Of a stretch of DNA of 64,000 bases, positions 47,646 to 58,063 are shown one piece after another (the first letter of the stretch is position 1; the number at the start of each line of letters is the position of its first letter). The DNA is taken from positions 496,001 through 560,000 of the forward strand of contig NZ_CP009149.1 of the NCBI RefSeq assembly GCF_000739065.1, in the 5' to 3' direction. This DNA comes from Methanocaldococcus bathoardescens (GTDB lineage Archaea; AGJL01; Methanococci; Methanococcales; Methanocaldococcaceae). Below the pieces are notes generated by a model that ran no database searches, was not told the origin of the DNA, and was given only the letters and a program-made list of their open reading frames with translations. The position numbers and the translations under genes were made by a program.

Positions 47646-50274
47646 ATGACTGGTTTATCAAATCTTGAAGTAGAGGAAAGAATAAAAAAATATGGATACA
47701 ATGAACTTAAAGAAAAGAAAAAAGTTACGTGGGTTAAAATTTTATTGAGACAGTTTTCCAATATTTTAGTTTGGATTCTCTTTGCAGCATCCATTATATC
47801 ATTTTTTATTGGAGAGATTTTAAATTTTTGGGTTATCATTTTTCTTTTATTTTTTATTATATTTTTAGGATTTATTCAGGAGTATAAAGCAGAAAGTGCG
47901 ATGGAATCGTTGAAAAAAATTGTCCAACCAACAACAAGAGTTATAAGAGATGGGAAGGTAAGAAAAATTCCAAGTAGAGAAGTGGTTCCAGGAGATTTAC
48001 TAATTTTGGAAATGGGAGATAAAATCCCTGCAGATGCAGAGGTTATTGAAGCAATTAATTTAAAAGTTGATGAATCAATTCTAACTGGAGAAAGTAAAGC
48101 AATAGAGAAGAAGAAAGGAGATTTAATTTTTGCAGGAACACAGATAGTTCATGGAAAGTGTAAAGCTATAGTAGTGGCAACAGGTATGAATACAAAATTG
48201 GGAAAGATAGCAAGAATGATTCAAGATATAGAAGAAAAAACACCACTACAAGAAAAAATAACAAAGTTAGGAAAGATTTTAGCATTAATAGCCTTAATTG
48301 CTTGTGCGATTATATTCATTTTTGGAGTTGTTAAAGGAATTCCAGTAGTTGAGATTTTAGTAGTTGCTTTAGCGTTGGCAGTTGCTGCTGTTCCTGAAGG
48401 ATTGCCATTAGCTTTAACTTTAACTTTATCTATTGGCATGCACCGCATGGCAAAGCAAAATGCTATAATAAGAAAATTACTTGCAGTTGAGACCCTTGGC
48501 TCAGTAACAGTAATCTGCGCGGACAAAACTGGCACAATAACAAAAAATGAGATGACAGTTGAGAAGATTTTTGTTGATGACAAGATTTTCGATGTAACTG
48601 GAGTTGGTTATGAGCCAAAAGGGAAATTTCTTTATAATGGGGAGGAAGTTGATATTAATAAAGAGGAAAATTTAATTTTGTTGTTAAAAGCGGTTGCTTT
48701 ATGTAATAATTCTGTTCTTGAAGAAAAGGAGGGAAAGTGGGGGATTATTGGAGACCCAACAGAAGGGGCATTAATTGTTGTAGCAACAAAGGCAAATTTA
48801 TGGAAGGAAGATTTGGAAAAAGAATATCCAAGAGTAGGGGAGGTTATCTTTACCTCTGAAAGGAAGATGATGACAACCATACATAAAAAAGATGGGAAAC
48901 TTTTAATTTTCTCAAAAGGGGCTCCAGAGGTTATTTTAAAAAAATGCAAATTCATAAAGAAAAAAGATAGAATAGAGGAAATTAATGAGGATGAAAAAGC
49001 AAAGATATTGAAAATAAATAAAGATTTTGCAAGCTCTGCATTTCGTGTTCTTGGTGTTGCATATAAAGAAGCATCTAAAATAACTCCAAAGAATATTGAA
49101 GAAAATTTAGTTTTTTTAGGCTTAATTGCTATGATAGACCCGCCAAGGGAGGGTGTAAAAAGAAGCAATAGAAGCATGTAAGAGGGGAAAGATAAGGGTT
49201 ATTATGGTTACTGGAGATAACGAAGAGACGGCAAAAGCAATAGCAAAGAAAATTGGACTATTTGAAGAGAATAAAAAAACAATAAATAATAAAAAACTTA
49301 AAAAATTTTTAGAAAAAGGTGTTATGACTGGAAGTGAATTAGATAGGCTAAGTGATGAGGAATTAAAGAGTATTGTTGAAGATATTATTGTCTATGCAAG
49401 AGTAGTTCCAGAGCAAAAGTTGAGAATTGTCAATGCATTAAAGAAGAAGGGGCATATAGTGGCAATGACGGGAGATGGTGTCAATGATGCCCCCGCATTA
49501 AAGAATGCGGATATTGGTATAGCAATGGGCATTAAAGGAACTGATGTGGCGAGAGAAGCAAGCGACATGATTTTGCAAGATGATAACTTTGCTACAATAG
49601 TTGAAGCAATTAAAAATGGTAGGGCAATATATGAAAATATTGAAAAATTCACTTGCTATCTTATCTCAAGGAACTTCACAGAGGTAATCCTTATAGGATT
49701 AGGCATAATTTTGTTAGGATTTGAATTTTTGCCATTATTACCATTACAAATTTTGTTCATAAATATGTTTGATGAGGAAATGCCTGCAATAGCATTAGGT
49801 TTAGACCCTGCAGGAGAAGATATTATGAACAAACCACCAAGAGAAGTGGGGAAGGGAATATTAACAAGGAGAAATTCCATTTTAGTTTTTAGTTTGGCAT
49901 TATTCATGGCAACAGTAGCTTTTTTAATATTTATTATATCTAATCCAACAATTAGCATAGAAAAATCAAGGACAATGGTTTTTGTAACTATAGTGGGCAT
50001 GGTGATATTTAATACCTTCAACTTCAGGTCTTTAGAGGAATCCATATTCAAAATCGGTATTTTTGAAAATAAATTGCTAATATTATCATCTATAATTATT
50101 GCTTTAACAACATTATGTGTTATATATATTCCATTTCTACAAGAGGTTTTTGAATTTGCTCCTTTAAATTTAAAAGAATGGATTATTTGTTTAGTGGGAG
50201 CATTTTCAACATCTATCTTTATGGAAATAATAAAATTATTCATGAAAAAGAAGGTTAAATTATCTCCCCATTAA
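47646..50274 (+). pseudogene. P-type cation (Ca2+-like) ATPase, frameshifted
   Basis: A P2-type ATPase in two frames. The first frame ends at 49181, right after AMIDPPREGV; the second resumes with KEAIEACKRGKIRVIMVTGD, the standard next segment. Reading the A5 run at 49158-49164 as four A restores one 875-residue frame. Intact features: actuator TGES in DESILTGESKAI, PEGLPLALTL in helix 4, phosphorylation site DKTGT, KGAPE, TGDGVNDAPALK and a helix 5-6 region typical of calcium pumps. It is a real frameshift, a sequencing error, or a programmed slip. GTGAT precedes the ATG at 47646. Confidence 0.85.
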
Positions 50275-51894
50275 TGCCATCTTAGCCAATAAAGCACTCA
50301 ACTGAATTCGTTCGTTAGCTCCCTCAACTATTCTAAAGTCAGTTTCACCAATAGCATCTGCCAACTCAACTTTTTTCCTCTCATCAATATCTAAGCTATT
50401 TATTTCCCTAAACATCTGGTTTAATATATCCTCCCCACTCATTCCCCACTCAACCATAAGCTTATACAATAAATCCCTTGCCTCTATAAACTTTCCATCT
50501 AAAGCCAATTCCATCATCTTCTTAACTTCTTCTGGTCTTGCTCTTGAAGAAACTTTATAAACAATTTCATCATCTATAACATTACTTAAAGCTGCTGCTG
50601 TCTGCAAAACATTTATTGCCTTTCTCATATCTCCTTCAGAGACATAAATTATAGCCTCTAAACCACTTTCAGTTAAATTTAATCCCTCTTTCTCAGCAAT
50701 CTCTTTTAATTTTTTGGCAATATCTTCTTTCTTTAATGGTGAAAACCTAAATACTGCACATCTTGATTGAATTGGAGGGATAATTTTGCTTGGATAATTA
50801 CAACTTAAAATAAATCTACAAACATCTGAATATTTCTCCATTGTTCTTCTTAAAGCATTTTGTGCATCTGCAGTTAATGCATCACTCTCGTCTAAAAATA
50901 TAATTTTAAACGGCACGTCTCCAATTGGCTTAGTTCTTGCAAAATCTTTTACTTTTGTCCTAATAACGTCTATCCCTCTTTCATCTGACGCGTTAAGCTC
51001 TAAAAAGTTGTCTCTCCAGTTTTCTCCAAATAAATCTCTTGCTAAACACAAAGCAGCGGTTGTATTATGCAATACAGTTGGTAGATTGCCACCAATGAAG
51101 TTGTGATATTTTGGAACATGCAAGTCATAAATTATAAAGTCTCCATCCAATTGTTCAATTTCAACAATTTTATCCCAATATAGCTCATTCTCATGTAAAA
51201 ATAAGATGTAAGATATTGCATCTCTTAGCTTATCATCTATGTTATGGCTAATTAATTCTAATTTATGAAGGATCTCTTTTAGAACATTCTTACTTAAATC
51301 AACATCTAAATTTAATTTTTCTGATAAGTAGTTTAGGATATTTTCATTTACAATCAATCCATTTCCTTTTAATTTTTCATCTTTAAAAATGAAACTATCT
51401 TTTTTATAAACAATATTGCATGGAACTGCTAACTTATCTCCAACCTTTAAATTTTCTGCTTTCTCCCATTTTATTTCTCCATTTTTGTTGTTTATTAATA
51501 GAGGATGATAGGTAGTTACCTTTAACTCTCTACCCATTTTAGTTTTTATTTTTATTAAGGTATTGGTTTTGTCTTTATAAACATACTGCACATCAAACTC
51601 TCTAATCTTTCCATATTCATCAATTCCTAAAACTTTTATATTATTGACTAAAGTTGCTCCAAACTTTCCATTGCTTATTTCTTCAACAACTTCTCCAATC
51701 TCTCTAATCTCTCCGTTTATAATAACCTTTGTATCTCCTGTTAAGCACTTTCCAACTCCCGGAGGCCCACTGAATAATAAATGCGGCATACTTTTCTTTT
51801 CAACGTATTTCTTTAACCTCTTTACAATTTCATCCTGCCCTACAATATCATCCAATGTTTTTGGTCTATACTTCTCTACCCATGGTTTGTCCAT
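50260..51894 (-). CDS. rfcS: Replication factor C small subunit, with one intein
   Basis: Clamp-loader subunit that loads PCNA. 544 residues encoded; 316 after splicing. N-extein to GPPGVGK (Walker A, interrupted after Lys49), C-extein begins TTAALCLARDLFG; then Walker B IIFLDESDALT, sensor 1 LSCNYPSKI and the SRC motif IQSRCAVF. GGTGGGATA precedes the ATG. It lies 38 bases after cfbD on the same strand. The M. jannaschii gene has, as I recall, three inteins; the other two sites are empty here. Confidence 0.95.
   Translation of the reverse strand: MDKPWVEKYRPKTLDDIVGQDEIVKRLKKYVEKKSMPHLLFSGPPGVGKCLTGDTKVIINGEIREIGEVVEEISNGKFGATLVNNIKVLGIDEYGKIREFDVQYVYKDKTNTLIKIKTKMGRELKVTTYHPLLINNKNGEIKWEKAENLKVGDKLAVPCNIVYKKDSFIFKDEKLKGNGLIVNENILNYLSEKLNLDVDLSKNVLKEILHKLELISHNIDDKLRDAISYILFLHENELYWDKIVEIEQLDGDFIIYDLHVPKYHNFIGGNLPTVLHNTTAALCLARDLFGENWRDNFLELNASDERGIDVIRTKVKDFARTKPIGDVPFKIIFLDESDALTADAQNALRRTMEKYSDVCRFILSCNYPSKIIPPIQSRCAVFRFSPLKKEDIAKKLKEIAEKEGLNLTESGLEAIIYVSEGDMRKAINVLQTAAALSNVIDDEIVYKVSSRARPEEVKKMMELALDGKFIEARDLLYKLMVEWGMSGEDILNQMFREINSLDIDERKKVELADAIGETDFRIVEGANERIQLSALLAKMALMGR
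51064..51747 (-). other. Mini-intein in rfcS P-loop
   Basis: 228 codons. Splicing motifs: block A CLTGDTKV (nucleophile Cys), block B TYHPLLI, block F DFIIYDLHVPKYHNF, and block G ending VLHN, followed by Thr as the +1 residue. The middle (about residues 110-190) has no LAGLIDADG motif, so no homing endonuclease is apparent. It splits the ATP-binding loop, so RFC is inactive before splicing. Confidence 0.92.
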
Positions 51895-51932
51895 TATCCC
51901 ACCAAAATTTGTTATAATTTTATCTTTCAATT

Positions 51933-52988
51933 TTATTCTAATGCATAATCCAAAATCTCACCAAATCTCGACTTAACAATATCTTTTTTCCCTAAAACCT
52001 TTGCATGGGCATCTAACTCAACAATCGCGTAATCATAAATCTCTTTTATTGGATGATAGGTTCTCGGCCCATCACTTATACTTATCTTTATTATATCTTC
52101 ATCTATTTCTTCAACTGGTAATGCGTGTGGAACTCCAGAAACAACAATAGCATCTACATCTAAATCTTTTAATATTTCAACAGCTTTCTCTCCAGTTATT
52201 GGGTATTCATCTAAACCTCCAGTGATATAATCTGCCTTAAACCTTCTTAATATATTTTTTGCATCTCTTCTAATCTTTGGCAATCCAACATCTGCTAAGT
52301 TGGCTATATTTACACAATTAAAGTGTTTATTTAAAACAATTAAAGGATGTGCAAATAAATAAGCAGTTTCTTTTTTAGCATTCAATACACATGCAATTTT
52401 TCCACCTTTTTCTTTCAAATCCTTTAAAACTTTTATAGCTTCGTTTAAATCATCATCATAGGTTGGCTTTATATATTCTTTCTTTGCCATTCCTCTTCTT
52501 TTCTCAACTTCTGTAGCTTTTTTTAATAAAAATTTCTGCCTTTCAAACTCTTCCTCATCAATTATTCCTAATTTTAAGGCAGATTCCATTGCTTTTATTG
52601 CCCCTATTGTGTTATCTCCACTACCACTATGAACTTCAACTGGAATAATTATAGCTCTCTCATCATCAACAAATTCCCACAAATCTTCACCAATAATCAT
52701 ACTTGCACATGTCCCAACAATACCAATCATTGGTTTTTCTTTCTTTAACTCATTTTTTAAATATTCAATTGCATAATCCAAAGCTTTTTTTAAATTTTCT
52801 GAAGCTCCAAAAACAATGGCGTTTTCATCTATATTGCTTGTAAATACTCTAACTCCATCCAACTCTAATAATCTTGCTGTTCTAAAGCAACAACCACTCG
52901 GTCCATGCAGAATTATGGCATCAACACCTAAATCTCTAAGCTGATACATTGCAGCGGCAATGGGAGAAGGTCTTGGATGGAATATCAT
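51933..52988 (-). CDS. cfbD: Ni-sirohydrochlorin a,c-diamide reductive cyclase, CfbD subunit
   Basis: Catalytic subunit of the nitrogenase-like complex (with CfbC) that reduces and cyclises the F430 precursor; formerly methanogenesis marker 13. 351 residues of nitrogenase-fold type: HPRPSPIAAAMYQLRDLG, HGPSGCCFRTARLL with Cys33 and Cys34, GTCASMIIGED with Cys94, VPVEVHSGSGDN, and a C-terminal IYDYAIVELDAH. GAGGTGAATC precedes the ATG. The CfbC gene is not in the window. Confidence 0.87.
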   Translation of the reverse strand: MIFHPRPSPIAAAMYQLRDLGVDAIILHGPSGCCFRTARLLELDGVRVFTSNIDENAIVFGASENLKKALDYAIEYLKNELKKEKPMIGIVGTCASMIIGEDLWEFVDDERAIIIPVEVHSGSGDNTIGAIKAMESALKLGIIDEEEFERQKFLLKKATEVEKRRGMAKKEYIKPTYDDDLNEAIKVLKDLKEKGGKIACVLNAKKETAYLFAHPLIVLNKHFNCVNIANLADVGLPKIRRDAKNILRRFKADYITGGLDEYPITGEKAVEILKDLDVDAIVVSGVPHALPVEEIDEDIIKISISDGPRTYHPIKEIYDYAIVELDAHAKVLGKKDIVKSRFGEILDYALE

Positions 52989-53286
52989 AGATTCACCTCA
53001 ATTGATTAATTTATTAATATCCACTAAATAACTCAAACCATACAATATTTATTTTATTGCTTAATTTATCATTTTTGTATCAAACACTATCTTATGATAC
53101 ATCTTATTGCAATTTATTACAATTGACATTTAAATATCAACTATAGCTTTATTTTATTAATTTTATTAGCATAATTCGAATACTTTTAACTATTCTCAGC
53201 CATTTAAACCACCAAAACAGAAACTTTAAATACTTTGGGCTTATTAAAAGTTATTAAACTACTACTTTCCAAAAAAGGTGAATCAA
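52989..53286. other. Intergenic stretch upstream of tnpB
   Basis: 298 bases without a gene, A+T-rich with no terminal repeats I can identify. It contains the tnpB promoter (AAACTTTAAATACT near 53222-53235) and probably the left end of the IS, which I could not delimit. Confidence 0.5.
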
Positions 53287-54768
53287 ATGAAGGTAATTGG
53301 CAGAATCTACATCTATGACAATCGATTAAAAAACATAGCACCCTTCACAATCCAATTAGCACACTTCCGAAATATGCTAATAATCCTAATCCTCAAGTTA
53401 AAAGAACATTTAAGTTATTATCCAACTAATGAAGCGTTATTGTACTCTCTATTAGCTGATAGATTAAATAAAAGAACGTTAAATAATTTAGAAAAACTAC
53501 AAAAACTTAACGAAATCTCAAACATAATAAAATCCGATAATTTTTTATCCAAATTATTAAACAGCATGAAAAAGTTAAAAAAGGAACTAAATAACAATTA
53601 TGCCATACAATCGATTATAAGACAAGTTTGTAGGGATTTTAAGGCATATAGAAAAGCTTATGAAGAATATTTAGCAAACTCAAACAAATTCAGTGGAAAA
53701 CCGAAACCACCAAAAGCTAAAAAGCTAAAAAATATCGATAAATTCACTGTAGAGCTAAATAAAATGAGTTTTAAGATAAATAATAAAATCTTACATGTTA
53801 AACTGCATAAAAATAAACAAATTCGAATAAAACTGCCAGAATTTATAAAAGAGCCAAGCAGTGTTCGAATTACTTATTATTTGGGCTTTGCTTATGTGGA
53901 TATTGTTTATGATAAGCACATTGAAGAGTTGAAACCGTTAGGAAAGTATAAGGCTGGAATCGATTTAGGGGTAGAGAACTTCGCCACTGTTGTATCTACA
54001 AACGATAACGTTCCATCAATCGTTGTGAAATCCTCTTATCTTAAATCGTTCAACCAATGGTGGAACAAACTATCTGCCAAGCTCAGAAGCCAAATCGATA
54101 CTATTAAAAACCTACTAAAAGAAAATCCAGATGATAAGAATATATTATTGGAATTGAAGATTTTGACTAAGAGGATTAAAAAACTGCATCTGCATCGGAA
54201 GAAGTGGATGGAGAATATAGTTCACCAAGTATCTAAAGCTATATCAGTATTTTTACATCAAACTGAACACGATAAGGTTTTTATCGGTAGGAATATTTTA
54301 GAGGCTAAGAATGGTAGTAATTTAAGTAAAAGAGTCAATCAAAACTTTGTTCAAATACCGTTTAGGTTGTTTATCGATAAGTTGGCTTATAAGCTTAAAT
54401 GGCTTGGAATTAAATTGGTAGAAGTGGATGAGAGTTATACTTCTAAGGCTTCTTGTATTTCGGATGATATTATCGAAATTCAAAGGAGGGTTGGGAATAA
54501 TGAGAAAGTCTCTATGTCGGGAGACAGAATATGTAGAGGTTTATATTTTGATAAAATCGTTAATTTGATATTCCACGCCGATGTTAATGGTGCTTTTAAC
54601 ATTCTAAAAGTCGGTTTAAAGAAGAAAAGGCTATTTAAGAAAGTCGATAAAATAGTTAAGGTTAAGCTCTGCAGACCTAAAGCTGTAAGATTATTCGAAT
54701 TCTGTAGGGCTGTGTTAGGCAACCTCTGCCCCCCAAATTGGGCGGTAGAGGTTGGTCTATCCCGTTAA
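53287..54768 (+). mobile_element. tnpB: TnpB (IS200/IS605 OrfB), RNA-guided nuclease, no TnpA
   Basis: 493 residues. RuvC-I Asp226 in GIDLGVENFA and RuvC-III Asp432 in HADVNGAFNIL are present. At the RuvC-II position the motif is VFIGRN with no Glu; a Glu382 in DESYTSKAS is placed where TnpB variants with rearranged sites carry the replacement acid. The zinc-finger cysteines are few. GGTGA precedes the ATG at 53287. No tnpA nearby, so it is a solo tnpB, of the IS1341 style. The 3' end runs into structured sequence that is probably the omega RNA. Confidence 0.9.
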
Positions 54769-54812
54769 GGGAGCGGGTGCTGATGAAAGACCTATTCAGG
54801 CTATGTCAGATG
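54721..54812 (+). ncRNA. Candidate omega RNA (TnpB guide RNA scaffold)
   Basis: At the end of tnpB. Two G+C-rich hairpins follow one another: AACCTCT with AGAGGTT (54721-54753) and GGTCT with AGACC (54754-54792), the latter holding CCCG/CGGG inside. TnpB omega RNAs overlap the gene end and finish with a guide from the flanking DNA; if the element ends near 54792, the guide begins TATTCAGGCTATGTCA. Confidence 0.55.
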
Positions 54813-54847
54813 TAATCGTTTGAAACATTTGACATAGCCTGAATAGG
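54791..54847. repeat. 18-bp perfect inverted repeat after tnpB
   Basis: CCTATTCAGGCTATGTCA (54791-54808) and its exact complement (54830-54847) flank a 21-base loop. The left arm coincides with the expected guide region of the TnpB RNA. Confidence 0.85.
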
Positions 54848-54900
54848 TTTTGAGGACCTGTTTTAAGATTGATTATAAAATAAATTTGGTGAGAGATAAA

Positions 54901-55425
54901 ATGAGCAAAAAAATCATTGGGTTGTTGGATGGGGATAGAGTTATAGTTTTTGATAAAAATGGGATATCTAAATTATCAGCAAGGCATTATGGGAACGTTG
55001 AAGGAAATTTTCTATCATTATCTTTGGTTGAAGCTCTCTATTTAATAAATTTAGGATGGTTAGCTGTTAAAGATAAAAATGAAAAAATGCTGAGCTTTGA
55101 AGAGTTATATGAATATGCAAAAAATATTGAAGAAAGATTATGCTTAAAATATTTAGTCTATAAAGATTTAAGAACGAGAGGTTACATAGTAAAAACCGGC
55201 CTAAAATATGGAGCTGATTTTAGGCTTTATGAGAGAGGAGCAAATATAGATAAAGAACACTCTGTTTATTTGGTTAAGGTATTTACCGAAGATAGCTCTT
55301 TTCTATTAAGTGAGCTAACAGGATTTGTTAGAGTGGCTCATTCAGTTAGAAAAAAATTACTCATAGCAATAGTTGATGCAGATGGAGATATTGTCTATTA
55401 TAACATGGCTTATGTAAAACCATAA
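54901..55425 (+). CDS. endA: tRNA-intron splicing endonuclease
   Basis: Cuts bulge-helix-bulge introns from tRNA. 174 residues, homotetramer type. The catalytic triad appears as Tyr in [14 protein letters not shown], His in [12 protein letters not shown] and Lys in [28 protein letters not shown] precedes the ATG at 54901; in-frame codons before it belong to intergenic sequence. Head of a plus-strand run with comC 23 bases on. Confidence 0.95.
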   Translation: MSKKIIGLLDGDRVIVFDKNGISKLSARHYGNVEGNFLSLSLVEALYLINLGWLAVKDKNEKMLSFEELYEYAKNIEERLCLKYLVYKDLRTRGYIVKTGLKYGADFRLYERGANIDKEHSVYLVKVFTEDSSFLLSELTGFVRVAHSVRKKLLIAIVDADGDIVYYNMAYVKP

Positions 55426-55448
55426 ATTAAAAATTTTGGGGGGATATA

Positions 55449-56483
55449 ATGATTTTAAAGCCAGAAAATGAAAGAAAGCTGATAATTGATGTTTTAAAGA
55501 AATTTGGTGTTCCAGAAGAAGATGCTAAAATAACTGCTGAAGTTTTTGTTGATGCTGATTTGAAAGGCTTCACTTCCCATGGAATTGGGAGGTTTCCACA
55601 ATATATAACTGCTCTAAAGTTGGGACATATAAATCCAAAGCCAAATATAAAAATAGTTAAAGAAAGCCCTGCTACTGCAGTTGTAGATGGAGATTTGGGT
55701 TTAGGTCAAGTTGTTGGAAAAAAAGCTATGGAATTAGCTATAGAAAAAGCAAAAAATGTTGGAGTTGGAGTTGTTGCTACAAAAAACGCTAATCACTTTG
55801 GTATCGCTGGCTATTATTCAGAGTTGGCTATGAATCAAGATATGATTGGAATAACAATAACAAATACAGAGCCAGCCATGGCACCTTTTGGTGGTAAAGA
55901 GAAAATTTTAGGGACAAACCCAATAGCTATTGCCTTTAAAGGGAATAAGTATAAATTTTCCTTAGATATGGCTACTGCATCAATAGCGAGAGGAAAGATT
56001 TTAGAAGCTTTGAGGAAGGGAATTAAACTTCCAGAGGGTTGTGCAGTAGATAAGGATGGAAAACCAACAACAGACCCTGCTAAAGCATTGGAAGGATGTA
56101 TATTACCATTTGGAGGGCCTAAAGGGTATGGTTTAGCATTAGCTATTGAAATGTTATCAGCCATTGGTGGAGCTGAAGTAGGAACTAAAGTTAGAGGAAC
56201 TGCCAATCCAAAAGAAAGATGCACTAAAGGAGATTTATTTGTAGCTATAAATCCAGAATTTTTTATGGGTAGAGAGGAGTTTAAGAAGAAAGTCGATGAG
56301 TTGTTAGAAGAGATTAAGACATCAGAACCTGCAGAAGGTTTTGAGATATTAATCCCTGGGGAAATAGAGGAGAGAAATAAAATGAAAAGAAAGGATGGAT
56401 TCGAAATTGATGAAAACTTATACAATCAACTAAAAGAAATTTGTAATGAATTAGGATTAAATATTGAAGATTATGTAGAGTAA
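55449..56483 (+). CDS. comC: L-sulfolactate dehydrogenase
   Basis: Oxidises sulfolactate to sulfopyruvate in coenzyme M synthesis. 344 residues of the L-2-hydroxyacid dehydrogenase family 2 (malate/ureidoglycolate type): DLKGFTSHGIGRFPQYI, ATKNANHFGIAGYY, GTNPIAIAFK and GCILPFGGPKGYGLALAIE. GGGGGGATAT precedes the ATG. The residue that separates sulfolactate from malate enzymes was not checked; genus context supports comC. Acts before F430-dependent reduction of methyl-CoM. Confidence 0.92.
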   Translation: MILKPENERKLIIDVLKKFGVPEEDAKITAEVFVDADLKGFTSHGIGRFPQYITALKLGHINPKPNIKIVKESPATAVVDGDLGLGQVVGKKAMELAIEKAKNVGVGVVATKNANHFGIAGYYSELAMNQDMIGITITNTEPAMAPFGGKEKILGTNPIAIAFKGNKYKFSLDMATASIARGKILEALRKGIKLPEGCAVDKDGKPTTDPAKALEGCILPFGGPKGYGLALAIEMLSAIGGAEVGTKVRGTANPKERCTKGDLFVAINPEFFMGREEFKKKVDELLEEIKTSEPAEGFEILIPGEIEERNKMKRKDGFEIDENLYNQLKEICNELGLNIEDYVE

Positions 56484-56499
56484 AATATACGGTGAAATA

Positions 56500-56964
56500 A
56501 TGTTAATAAAAGATATTATGAAAAAACCCATTGTAGTTTATGAAGATAATGATTTAATCGATGTAATAAAATTATTTAGGAGAAATAAGATAAGTGGGGC
56601 ACCTGTATTAAATAAAAATGGAAAATTAGTTGGTATAATCTCAGAGAGTGACATAGTGAAAACCATTGTTACACATAATGAAGATTTAAATCTCATTTTG
56701 CCATCACCATTAGATTTGATTGAATTGCCTTTAAGAACAGCTTTAAAGATAGAAGAATTTATGGAAGATTTAGAAAATGCATTAAAAACAAAGGTTAGAG
56801 ATGTAATGACAAGAAAAGTTATTGTTGCTAAGCCAGATATGACAATTAACGATGCGGCAAAGCTGATGGTTGAAAATAACATTAAAAGATTGCCAGTAGT
56901 TGATGATGAAGGAAATTTAATTGGTATTATTACAAGAGGGGATTTAATAGAAGCATTAATTTAA
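56500..56964 (+). CDS. Two-CBS-domain protein
   Basis: 154 residues, a pair of CBS domains only: IMKKPIVVYEDNDLIDVI with GAPVLNKNGKLVGIISESDI, and VMTRKVIVAKPDMTINDA with RLPVVDDEGNLIGIITRGDL. The pair forms an adenosyl-ligand site, sensing AMP, ATP or S-adenosylmethionine; some archaeal homologues bind SAM or methylthioadenosine. GGTGAAATA precedes the ATG. Follows comC by 16 bases, so possibly an operon. Confidence 0.9.
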   Translation: MLIKDIMKKPIVVYEDNDLIDVIKLFRRNKISGAPVLNKNGKLVGIISESDIVKTIVTHNEDLNLILPSPLDLIELPLRTALKIEEFMEDLENALKTKVRDVMTRKVIVAKPDMTINDAAKLMVENNIKRLPVVDDEGNLIGIITRGDLIEALI

Positions 56965-57070
56965 GCTTAGTTTAATCTTCAAACTTTTTATTTTTTTGTT
57001 GTAAATATTTAATTTATAGAACATTATGATTATTTGTTATTATCTTTAAAACCTTAATAATGGTGGGATG

Positions 57071-58057
57071 TTGATAATTCAAACACCATCAAGAATTCAC
57101 ATGGGGCTTATAGATTTAAATGGTTCTATTGGGAGAGTAGATGGAGGTATTGGTTTAGCTTTAGAAGAACCAAATATAAAAATTGAAGGAAAAGAAAGTG
57201 ATGAAATAAACATTGAGTTTGATAAAAAATTGATTGAAAAATTTGGGGAGGATTATATAGAATCTATTAGAGATAGAGTGTATAACACTGCTATCAAAGT
57301 TTTAGAGGTTGTTAATGGAGAGGGAGTTGATTTAAAAATCCTATCACTATTTCCAGCCCATTCCGGTCTTGGTAGTGGAACACAGCTATCTTTGGCAGTA
57401 GGTAAATTAATATCTACAATATACAATAAAGAAATGAACGGATATGAGATAGCCAAAATTACTGGAAGGGGAGGGACTTCAGGAATAGGTATTGGAGCTT
57501 TTGAGTATGGAGGATTTTTAATTGATGGAGGACACAGCTTTGGTAAAGGTAAAGATAAAGAGGATTTTAGACCTTCATCTGCTTCAAAAGGAGTTAAGCC
57601 AGCACCAATAATATTTAGACATGATTTTGATTGGGAAACTATCTTAATTATCCCAAAAGGAGAACACGTCTATGGAAAAAAAGAGGTCGATATATTTAAA
57701 AAATACTGCCCAGTTCCTTTAAATGAAGTTGAGAAAATCTGCCACTTGGTTTTAATGAAGATGATGCCAGCAGTTGTTGAAAAAAATTTAGATGATTTTG
57801 GAGAAGTTGTTAATAAACTTCAATACTTAGGCTTTAAAAAAGTTGAGCTCTCTTTACAATCAGATATTGTTAAAGATTTAATTAATGAATTGCATAAAGA
57901 TGTTTATGCAGGACTTTCAAGCTTTGGCCCAACAATCTATGCCTTTGGAGACAAAAAATTAATTGTTGAAAAAGCTAATGAAGTTTTTGATAGGCATGGG
58001 ATTTATGGGGATATAATTATAACTAAAGCAAATAATGTTGGGCATAGAATTTGGTGA
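57071..58057 (+). CDS. Beta-ribofuranosylaminobenzene 5'-phosphate synthase
   Basis: First committed step of methanopterin synthesis, joining 4-hydroxybenzoate/p-aminobenzoate-type ring to PRPP with CO2 loss. 328 residues of the GHMP kinase fold: TPSRIHMGLIDLNGSIGRVD, LFPAHSGLGSGTQLSLAVGK, GRGGTSGIGIGAFEYGGFLI. The ribosome site GGTGGG lies too close to the ATG at 57068 and fits the TTG at 57071; TTG would give the same N-terminus as the M. jannaschii protein. The 106 bases before it are A+T-rich. Confidence 0.92.
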   Translation: MIIQTPSRIHMGLIDLNGSIGRVDGGIGLALEEPNIKIEGKESDEINIEFDKKLIEKFGEDYIESIRDRVYNTAIKVLEVVNGEGVDLKILSLFPAHSGLGSGTQLSLAVGKLISTIYNKEMNGYEIAKITGRGGTSGIGIGAFEYGGFLIDGGHSFGKGKDKEDFRPSSASKGVKPAPIIFRHDFDWETILIIPKGEHVYGKKEVDIFKKYCPVPLNEVEKICHLVLMKMMPAVVEKNLDDFGEVVNKLQYLGFKKVELSLQSDIVKDLINELHKDVYAGLSSFGPTIYAFGDKKLIVEKANEVFDRHGIYGDIIITKANNVGHRIW

Positions 58058-58063
58058 GCAATT

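Noticed and set aside
49138-49203. Two separate P-ATPase genes
   Set aside because: The second half has no ribosome site of its own and continues the motif order of the first exactly.
53287-54768. Complete IS605 with TnpA
   Set aside because: No transposase TnpA gene is found on either side of tnpB.
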